From NCBI GenBank assembly GCA_964453155.1, contig CAYVQU010000225.1, forward strand, positions 1 to 7,597: a DNA stretch of 7,597 nt, written 5' to 3'. Positions 1-5,446 of this stretch are shown here, piece after piece. The first letter of the stretch is position 1; the number at the start of each line of letters is the position of its first letter. The position numbers and the translations under genes were made by a program. Origin of the DNA: CAYVQU01 sp964453155 (GTDB taxonomy: Bacteria > Chloroflexota > Anaerolineae > Anaerolineales > UBA11858). The notes beneath the pieces are model-generated. The model saw nothing but the letters and a program-made list of their open reading frames with translations, was not told where the DNA came from and ran no database searches.

Positions 1-36
1 TTCACAGACCCAACGATGGCGAACTGCCGCTGCTAA

Positions 37-759
37 TTCTGCATAAACTCTTATGCCATTTTTCCAAGGCTGGAGTTATGGGTTCCAGATAGGGATATCC
101 AAGATGGCGCGCGGTGGTCTACCGAGCTAATACAATACTTAGATCAGAGTACGATTGGTTTGGTTTGCTTAGATCCTTCTAATATTCTCAATCGGTGGCT
201 GCAATTTGAAGCAGGTGCGATTGCCAAAACGTTACCATCGGATAAAATCAGACTTGTTCGGTTGGGGCTTCATTCTGAAAATGTTCAGGGGCCGCTCTCC
301 CAATTTGATAGTATTAGTACGGATAAAGCCGATGTTTTTTCATTGCTGGAATTGATCCGGACCAGCATCGAGCAGTTTACGATCTCTCATTTGGAATTAC
401 GGGCCAACTTGGATATTAATTGGTCGGATTTTGAAACCAAACTAGCAAAAATGGACTTTGAATCTATTCCGGTAAAACCAGAGCCCATCCAGCCTTTTGA
501 TTTTAGCGAAGATGATTCGGCCGCGGTTGAATATTTAGATAGTGTCGAAGAGAAAATTATCCAGCTGTTATTTGTCAATAATGGGATTGATGATGACAAA
601 ATATCGAGTTTAGTGTATTTATCTCGAGGCCAATGTCTCCAATATCTCATTGCAATGGAAAAAAAGAATTTGGTTTGGTCCAATCTCAATAGTGGAGTGC
701 GGTTTTGGTATATCACTGAACTAGGGAAAAAATATTTGCCAGGTGTTTATCAAACCTAA
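37..759 (+). CDS. TIR-domain protein with C-terminal winged helix; 5' end missing and apparently frame-disrupted
   Basis: The frame is open from 37 to the TAA at 757-759. Before the 160 TTG it already reads recognisable TIR sequence (LELWVPDRDIQDGARWSTEL), followed by GLVCLDPSN and the WxxxE motif RWLQFEAGA. The Glu codon at 208-210 is the position that is catalytic in NAD-cleaving TIR domains. A PLSQFD element typical of this bacterial TIR group follows. The TTG at 160 would cut the domain in half, so it is probably not the start. No ATG or GTG lies between 37 and 160, and a stop sits in frame at 34-36. The missing first strand and helix should lie upstream; frame 2 over 14-43 reads an Ala-rich helix-like stretch that joins if one base is restored near 43. 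Nucleotides about 541-744 resemble a winged helix (EEKIIQLL...ISSLVYLSRGQ...ITELGKKYL). Sampled lines are about 35-45% GC, below the transport genes. A role in NAD-dependent phage defence is inferred from the family only. It could be a pseudogene or carry a sequencing error. Confidence 0.7.
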   Translation, partial: FCINSYAIFPRLELWVPDRDIQDGARWSTELIQYLDQSTIGLVCLDPSNILNRWLQFEAGAIAKTLPSDKIRLVRLGLHSENVQGPLSQFDSISTDKADVFSLLELIRTSIEQFTISHLELRANLDINWSDFETKLAKMDFESIPVKPEPIQPFDFSEDDSAAVEYLDSVEEKIIQLLFVNNGIDDDKISSLVYLSRGQCLQYLIAMEKKNLVWSNLNSGVRFWYITELGKKYLPGVYQT

Positions 760-763
760 AGCG

Positions 764-791
764 AAAAAAGCCGCTCAAAAGCGGCTTTTTT
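764..791. terminator. Bidirectional intrinsic terminator between converging genes
   Basis: A perfect 12-bp stem, AAAAAAGCCGCT (764-775) with AGCGGCTTTTTT (780-791), closes a CAAA loop. It provides a U-tract for both transcription directions: further T-rich sequence follows at 793-799 on the plus strand, and the A-run becomes a T-run on the minus strand. It starts 5 bases after the TIR-gene stop and ends 22 bases before the stop of the minus-strand ATPase, so it can end both converging transcripts. Confidence 0.9.
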
Positions 792-813
792 CTTTTTTGT
801 TCTGAGCAGGCTG

Positions 814-1560
814 TTAATGTTGCAAGATTTGTGATAGGAACAGTTTGGTCCGCTCGTGTTGGGGGTTATTGAACAATCCATCAGGGGTTGTGTGTTCCAC
901 AATGAGACCTTCGTCCATAAAAATGACATTATCAGCAGCGGAACGCGCAAATCCCATTTCATGAGTGACACAAACCATGGTCATACCCTCTGCGGCCAAA
1001 TCAAGCATCACGTCGAGTACTTCCTTTATCATCTCAGGATCCAAAGCAGAAGTGGGTTCGTCGAAGAGCATGATTTTGGGGTTCATGGCCAAGGCCCGGG
1101 CGATAGCGACGCGTTGCTGCTGCCCACCCGAAAGTTGAGTAGGGTAAACATCGGCTTTTTCAGGAATTCCTACGCGGGTGAGCTGCTGCATCGCGATATC
1201 GGCCGCTTCCTCTTTGGAACGACCGCGGACCACTTTTTGGGCCAAAGTGACATTTTCTATCGCCGTCAGGTGGGGAAATAAGTTGAAAAGTTGGAAAACC
1301 ATCCCAATTTCAGCCCGGACAGCGTTGAGGTGTTTTTGATCTCCGGTTAATTTCTCGCCATCAATCCAAATTTCACCATTGGTCGGTTTCTCCAAGTGAT
1401 TGATACAGCGGAGCATGGTTGATTTTCCCGACCCGCTCGGTCCAATGACGACCACGACTTTGCCACGTTCCACGGTCAAGCTGACGCCATCCAAAGCTTT
1501 TACGTTGTCAAAGTGTTTATGCAGATCCTTGATTACAATGATATTGTCTGTTTTAGTCAT
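814..1560 (-). CDS. Polar amino acid ABC transporter ATP-binding protein (GlnQ/ArtP/HisP type)
   Basis: This 248-residue cytoplasmic ATPase should power uptake through the adjoining amino-acid permease. All nucleotide-binding motifs are intact: Walker A GPSGSGKST at 40-48, Q-loop Gln90 in GMVFQLFNLFPHLT, signature LSGGQQQR at 143-150, Walker B IMLFDE at 163-168, D-loop SALD at 171-174, and the switch His200 in VTHEM. The FNLFPHLT and MTMVCVTHEMGFAR wording is typical of the polar amino acid transport family (GlnQ, ArtP, HisP). Length is normal for the family. Its ATG overlaps the end of the upstream permease by 8 bases (ATGACTAA), which suggests translational coupling. The specific amino acid cannot be read from the ATPase. 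It is the last gene of the run and is followed by the 764-791 terminator. Confidence 0.95.
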   Translation of the reverse strand: MTKTDNIIVIKDLHKHFDNVKALDGVSLTVERGKVVVVIGPSGSGKSTMLRCINHLEKPTNGEIWIDGEKLTGDQKHLNAVRAEIGMVFQLFNLFPHLTAIENVTLAQKVVRGRSKEEAADIAMQQLTRVGIPEKADVYPTQLSGGQQQRVAIARALAMNPKIMLFDEPTSALDPEMIKEVLDVMLDLAAEGMTMVCVTHEMGFARSAADNVIFMDEGLIVEHTTPDGLFNNPQHERTKLFLSQILQH

Positions 1561-2644
1561 TGGAGCGTAACCGCCTTTCGATCAGTTGAACGATTAAGGA
1601 GAGTAGAACCGTCATGGTAAGGTACATCACCGCCAGCGTGACATAGGCTTCTCGGAAGCGGAAAGTGCTGCCTGCGTGTAGTCGAGCCACCTGAGTGATA
1701 TCCCGGACGGCCAATACCGATACCAGTGATGAGTCTTTGACCATGGCGACAAAATCGTTCCCAAGCGCGGGTAAAACATTGCGGATTGCCTGCGGCAGAA
1801 TGATATAGCGCATGGCCTGCCCGTAGCTCATTCCAAGCGATCGGGCTGCTTCCATCTGACCTTTGGTAATCGACTGGATTCCAGCTCTGAAAATTTCAGC
1901 CAGAAATGCACCGTAAGTAACTGCCAGGGCTACGATCGCCCGGACATTCATTGGAATTGCCTGGTTATTCATTCCCACGAGGGGGGCTGCCAGAATACCC
2001 AACCCATTCTCTTCCATCCAAATGCCAAACGCGTTTAAACTATCGACGACCAGTGGGACCCCGACCAGCGCAATAAAAAATATAAGCACCAGCATGGGAA
2101 TGCCGCGCACAAGTTCTACATATAACCGAGATAGGTTATTGAAGAAAACATTACTCGAAATCCGTCCTAATCCGGCTAAAAGCCCTAGGAGCAGGGCAAA
2201 TCCGTAAGCGACCAGGGAGGTTTGAATGGTAATTTTGAGACCAATCTTGATGAAATCAAATGCCTCGCCATAAGCCCCGCGGGTCAGAACCTGGATGGAA
2301 TCATCTTCGACGCTGAGGAAATACGTTTTTTTGCCATCATCAATTTTCCATTTTTCGCCGGGTTTTTGGACATTAATTTCGGCAACCGGATGGATTGTGA
2401 CCTCATATTCTGCAAATTTTTCTTTGAGAACTTCAGAAATCTTCCCTGAATCAAGTTCTGCTATCAGGCTTGTATCGGTAGAAAATAGAAATTCGTTTCG
2501 TCCGATAATTATCGCGGCCCAAATTGCAGTCAGGATGATGGCCACAAACCACCACGGAAATTCCTTTAATCGTTTCCCGAGGGGATCTTTCCGATCACCG
2601 ATAATGGAGGTCGGTATTTGTACGGATTGGGGTTGATCTGCCAC
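1553..2644 (-). CDS. Polar amino acid ABC transporter permease (HisM/GlnP type) with extra N-terminal extracytoplasmic segment
   Basis: This membrane component should form the amino-acid channel with the overlapping ATPase gene. I chose the GTG at 2644 (363 residues). It is preceded by AGGGAG at 2651-2656 with 6-base spacing, whereas the in-frame TTG at 2665 would place that Shine-Dalgarno inside the gene. A first membrane helix lies at about 30-47. A soluble stretch of about 80 residues (49-128) follows, then the family core from about 132 with ELVRGIPMLVLIFF (177-190) and the EAA coupling loop EAARSLGMSYGQAMRYIILP (265-284) that docks on the ATPase. Most HisM/GlnP subunits are about 220-250 residues, so the N-terminal helix plus soluble segment is an addition. 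A shorter insertion lies at about 200-232 inside the core. The 5' flank is a 147-base gap with inverted repeats rather than tight coupling to phnE. Confidence 0.92.
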   Translation of the reverse strand: MADQPQSVQIPTSIIGDRKDPLGKRLKEFPWWFVAIILTAIWAAIIIGRNEFLFSTDTSLIAELDSGKISEVLKEKFAEYEVTIHPVAEINVQKPGEKWKIDDGKKTYFLSVEDDSIQVLTRGAYGEAFDFIKIGLKITIQTSLVAYGFALLLGLLAGLGRISSNVFFNNLSRLYVELVRGIPMLVLIFFIALVGVPLVVDSLNAFGIWMEENGLGILAAPLVGMNNQAIPMNVRAIVALAVTYGAFLAEIFRAGIQSITKGQMEAARSLGMSYGQAMRYIILPQAIRNVLPALGNDFVAMVKDSSLVSVLAVRDITQVARLHAGSTFRFREAYVTLAVMYLTMTVLLSLIVQLIERRLRSND

Positions 2645-2650
2645 AGTGAA

Positions 2651-2656
2651 CTCCCT
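2651..2656 (-). promoter_or_regulatory. Shine-Dalgarno that decides the GTG start of the amino-acid permease
   Basis: On the minus strand AAAAAGGGAG precedes GTG (2644-2642) with TTCACT between. The AGGGAG core is 6 bases from the GTG. The upstream TTG at 2665 has no comparable site in front of it. Confidence 0.7.
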
Positions 2657-2682
2657 TTTTACCAAAATAAGTTATCTGAATA

Positions 2683-2737
2683 AGCAGTTTTCGGAAAGAA
2701 TTTTGTAATGGAAATCAGGCTTCAACCGAAAACTGCT
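2683..2737. repeat. Perfect 12-bp inverted repeat with 31-base spacer
   Basis: The arms AGCAGTTTTCGG (2683-2694) and CCGAAAACTGCT (2726-2737) are exact reverse complements. Three further pairs (CTG/CAG) form outside if a 4-base bulge is allowed. It sits in the leader of the amino-acid permease, 39 bases upstream of its GTG. There is no U-tract right after it on the minus strand, so it is not a standard terminator. It may be an RNA stem in a read-through transcript, a regulator site, or a small dispersed repeat. Confidence 0.75.
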
Positions 2738-2742
2738 CAGGG

Positions 2743-2787
2743 GTAGCGGTTATTTTTGCCAATATAATTCTAAGCACACACCGCTAC
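2743..2787. repeat. 8-bp inverted repeat with 29-base AT-rich spacer
   Basis: GTAGCGGT (2743-2750) and ACCGCTAC (2780-2787) are exact reverse complements. It begins 5 bases beyond the phnE stop codon on the minus strand and lies next to the 2683-2737 repeat. No convincing T-run follows, so termination after phnE is not demonstrated. The two repeats together fill most of the phnE-permease gap, in which I see no convincing -35/-10 pair. Confidence 0.6.
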
Positions 2788-2791
2788 GCAC

Positions 2792-4603
2792 TTATACCAA
2801 GCGCTCGCGGATCTTGGAGGAAATGTAATCCATCAGGGATACGACCACCGCGATCGCGAGCATCTGAGCGCTGGCGGCGCGGTAGTCAAGTAAGTTGATG
2901 TTTTGGCTCAAAAGGAAGCCAATACCACCGCCACCAACGAAACCAATGATGGTCGACATCCGCACGTTGATATCCCAGCGGTACATGGTAAAGGAGATAT
3001 AGGGTGGGATGATCTGGGGAACAACGGCGTAAACGATGGTTTGTAATTGATTTGCACCAGTTGCCTGCACGGCTTCGATTGGTCCTGGAAGGATGCTTTC
3101 AACCTGTTCGGAGTAGAGTTTGGCCAGCGCGGCAACCGTATGGAGAGCCAGGGCTAGTGATCCGGCAAACGGGCCGATACCAACCCAAATAACGGCAACA
3201 ATAGCCATCACGAGCGGTTCGACCGAACGGGTCCCGTTTAAAATTGTGCGGGTGATAGTATAGATGATCAAACCGGTGGGGAGGGCGTCCTTAGCTGAGG
3301 TTATCAGTGCCAGAACCAAACCGATCGCGGCGCCAACGCCAGCGGGTACATAGAGCGTTTTAATCGGGTTTTCAAATTGATAGAACCACTCTACACCCGC
3401 GCCAATGATAGCAAACAAGACTGCGCCAGCCAATGAAGCCAAGACAACGTTGATCAGGCGTACTTGCAAAGCCGGCATCGTGTCGCTGATACGTTGACCC
3501 ATTTTACTAAGAATATTGGCTGCCACGGCACCGGTTACAACGGCAATCAGCCCGGGCGTGATCATAACGATGATGACCCCAAATTGGAAGATGAAGTTTC
3601 CTAGGAAGCCGAAAAAGCCCAGTGGCTCGATGAGGGTTTCACCCAGTGTGCGGAAAGCGGTTCCAAAGAAGATTAAACCTGCAATGCCCGTAATGGCAAT
3701 CCCCGCGGAAGAGAAAAAGCGTACGATGGGGTTGGGTTTCCCGGTATCTTCGGTGGGCATGGTCCAGCGTAAGATGGCGAATAAGAAACCTATGCTCACA
3801 ATAAATCCAACCCAACCCAGGGCAAGATTTTCATTGATGGGTTCGAGTTGCGAGATCAGCCAGCGTGCCACTTTAAGGCCGATCCAGATTCCCGCAATCC
3901 AACCGATAATTGAGAAGGCAATACTGGTCAATGGGCTGCGGTTGACGATCATCAAGTTGCGGGCCGCGATAAAACTGATCGGAATCGCGATCAGGGTACC
4001 CAGCGTGGTGGCCAACAGCGCGATAAAGATCGTTTCTATGATCTTATCCCAGGTGGCAATCGCATTATCTGACCATTTGGGCGCGCCAATATTCGTTCTA
4101 ACGGTAACCCGAATATGCTGGGCTTCCTCGACCGGTTGCCGGTTGGGAAGTTCAACCTCTGCTGCAAAGGAGCCATTTTCGTCTGCACTGAATGAGCCCA
4201 TTTGCTTTTTAACGCCATTGAAAGTTACAAAATTGATTGGCCCTTGGGAATAGGGTTCAAGATTAAACCCTTCAATTTTTACGGCCTCAAAAGGTGCGCC
4301 GCATGATTTATTGGCGGTCATATACGGTGCGCTGGAATCGACCTCCGGTAGTTCGGGGGTTTCACCTTCTGGGCAAGGTAGATAGAAGGGGACTTCAATA
4401 TTTAACTCATCGGTTTCATAGTAAAAAAGATCTGGATGAGCCAATGCCCGCATAACCCGGGTGATCGACTTTTGACGAGTTTCTTCTTTGGTTGTACTGA
4501 AATCAACGTCAGTGACTTGAAAAGCGTAGGCAAAAACGAGCAGGCCAACGGCAATCGACACTCCAGTTAGCAATGATCTAGCGAAAGATTTTTTATTATT
4601 CAT
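2792..4603 (-). CDS. phnE: Phosphonate-type ABC transporter permease, enlarged PhnE
   Basis: This 603-residue membrane protein is about twice the usual PhnE length (roughly 260-290). It should form the channel energised by PhnC. A signal-anchor helix spans about 10-28. A soluble extracytoplasmic region (about 30-180, with Cys77 and Cys101) follows and has beta-rich, Ig-like wording. The PhnE core then starts with ETIFIALLATTLGTLIAIPI (190-209) and SFIAARNLM. It is interrupted at about 222-445 by an insertion of roughly six hydrophobic segments (about 225-248, 262-279, 298-315, 335-363, 383-403, 419-436). The core resumes with TRTILNGTRSVEPLVMAIVA (451-470) and IGPFAGSLALALHT. The EAA-type coupling loop GPIEAVQATGANQLQTIVYA lies at 507-526, followed by the family ending RMSTIIGFVGGGGIG (548-562). 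The ATG at 4603 has GGTAGG at 4611-4616, overlapping the end of phnC, with 7-base spacing. The gap to phnC is 8 bases, so the two are co-translated neighbours. No frameshift is visible. Confidence 0.92.
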   Translation of the reverse strand: MNNKKSFARSLLTGVSIAVGLLVFAYAFQVTDVDFSTTKEETRQKSITRVMRALAHPDLFYYETDELNIEVPFYLPCPEGETPELPEVDSSAPYMTANKSCGAPFEAVKIEGFNLEPYSQGPINFVTFNGVKKQMGSFSADENGSFAAEVELPNRQPVEEAQHIRVTVRTNIGAPKWSDNAIATWDKIIETIFIALLATTLGTLIAIPISFIAARNLMIVNRSPLTSIAFSIIGWIAGIWIGLKVARWLISQLEPINENLALGWVGFIVSIGFLFAILRWTMPTEDTGKPNPIVRFFSSAGIAITGIAGLIFFGTAFRTLGETLIEPLGFFGFLGNFIFQFGVIIVMITPGLIAVVTGAVAANILSKMGQRISDTMPALQVRLINVVLASLAGAVLFAIIGAGVEWFYQFENPIKTLYVPAGVGAAIGLVLALITSAKDALPTGLIIYTITRTILNGTRSVEPLVMAIVAVIWVGIGPFAGSLALALHTVAALAKLYSEQVESILPGPIEAVQATGANQLQTIVYAVVPQIIPPYISFTMYRWDINVRMSTIIGFVGGGGIGFLLSQNINLLDYRAASAQMLAIAVVVSLMDYISSKIRERLV

Positions 4604-4611
4604 GACGATAC

Positions 4612-5364
4612 CTACCCAACCCGCTCGGCTTCTTTGCCATAAATTTCACGGAATTTATCATCATCGATTTCACTCGGAGCGCCGTCGAACATCATTTTTC
4701 CATCATTCAATGCTATGGCGCGATCCGCGTAGCGGTGGACTAGATCAAGGAAGTGCAAGCTACACAAGATCGTGACACCTTCCTCTTTGTTGATCTTTTC
4801 AAGATACTGCATGATGGAATGTGCTAAAACCGGGTCCAGGCTGGCAACGGGCTCATCCGCAAGGATGATAGCCGGTTGCTGCATCATGGCACGCGCAATC
4901 CCGACCCGTTGTTGCTGCCCACCACTCAAAGCGTCTGCCCGTTGATAAGCTTTATCGGCAATACCAACCCGATCTAGTTCTTTGAAGGCGTTCTCAATAT
5001 CTCTTTTTGGAAATTTATTCAGGAAGCTCATGGCGGGGTTGACATATCCCAACCGACCGGAAAGAACGTTGGTCAAAACTGATGAGCGATTTACCAAATT
5101 GAAGTGCTGGAAAACCATGCCGATCTTGCGTCGAATGGTACGCAGTTCATCGTCAGATGCTTTGGTAATATTTAAATCATTCCAAATTATATCGCCAGCA
5201 GTAGGCTCGATTAAACGATTGATACAGCGTAATAATGTTGATTTACCAGAGCCGCTCAAACCGATGACGGCCAGAAATTCTCCTTGCGGAACATCAAAGC
5301 TCACATCGTAAAGAGCCTGCGTGCCACCCTCATAGACTTTCGTAAGGTTTTTGACTTTTAGCAT
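4612..5364 (-). CDS. phnC: Phosphonate-type ABC transporter ATP-binding protein PhnC
   Basis: This cytoplasmic ATPase partners the PhnE-type permease encoded 8 bases downstream. Counting from the ATG at 5364 (250 residues): Walker A GLSGSGKST 35-43, Q-loop Gln86 in GMVFQHFNLVNRSSV, signature LSGGQQQR 146-153, Walker B IILADE 166-171, D-loop ASLD, and switch His203 in CSLH. The combination FNLVNRSSVLTNVLSGRLGY and ADEPVASLDP is diagnostic of PhnC rather than of amino-acid ATPases. The frame extends to a TTG at 5409, but that codon lies in the loop of the 5396-5425 hairpin, so it is an unlikely start. ATG 5376 (MGKPMLKV) is possible. I prefer 5364 because family members usually begin M-[LI]-x-V and a GGG lies 7 bases ahead, although this is a weak ribosome site. 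The true substrate of such systems may be phosphonate, phosphite or another oxyanion. Confidence 0.93.
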   Translation of the reverse strand: MLKVKNLTKVYEGGTQALYDVSFDVPQGEFLAVIGLSGSGKSTLLRCINRLIEPTAGDIIWNDLNITKASDDELRTIRRKIGMVFQHFNLVNRSSVLTNVLSGRLGYVNPAMSFLNKFPKRDIENAFKELDRVGIADKAYQRADALSGGQQQRVGIARAMMQQPAIILADEPVASLDPVLAHSIMQYLEKINKEEGVTILCSLHFLDLVHRYADRAIALNDGKMMFDGAPSEIDDDKFREIYGKEAERVG

Positions 5365-5395
5365 AGGTTTACCCATTCGTTGCAATCTAATAAAG

Positions 5396-5425
5396 GCAGC
5401 CCCAGACAAAAATGCCTGGGGCTGC
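5396..5425 (-). promoter_or_regulatory. GC-rich stem-loop between receptor gene and phnC (attenuator or mRNA-stabilising hairpin)
   Basis: GCAGCCCCAG (5396-5405) pairs exactly with CTGGGGCTGC (5416-5425). After one A-C mismatch two further pairs close an AAAA loop (plus-strand reading). On the minus-strand RNA it starts 21 bases after the receptor stop codon and is followed by CTTTATTAG, a poor U-tract. It therefore probably only partly terminates, or blocks 3' exonucleases, as intercistronic hairpins often do after binding-protein genes. The effect would be more receptor than ATPase or permease. Function is inferred; the base pairing is directly visible. Confidence 0.7.
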
Positions 5426-5446
5426 TAGATCGTTCAGTTACTGCGA

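Noticed and set aside
2645..2665. The TTG 2665 start for the amino-acid permease.
   Set aside because: A clear AGGGAG Shine-Dalgarno lies inside that extension, 6 bases before GTG 2644, which fits initiation at the GTG.
2645..2791. An internal promoter for the amino-acid permease and ATPase, for example TTGGCA or TTGAAG as -35 boxes.
   Set aside because: No acceptable -10 hexamer lies 16-18 bases downstream of either candidate, so I do not call one.
3516..4253. A 245-codon plus-strand open frame opposite phnE.
   Set aside because: It is antisense to a well-supported PhnE-type permease; the translation is low-complexity and resembles no known protein.
5365..5409. The longer phnC start at TTG 5409, adding 15 residues.
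   Set aside because: The TTG lies in the loop of the intercistronic hairpin and family members begin at the MLKV position. ATG 5376 remains a possible alternative.
5396..5425. The receptor-phnC hairpin as a full intrinsic terminator ending the operon.
   Set aside because: The downstream minus-strand sequence CTTTATTAG is a weak U-tract and phnC has no visible promoter of its own, so read-through is more likely.
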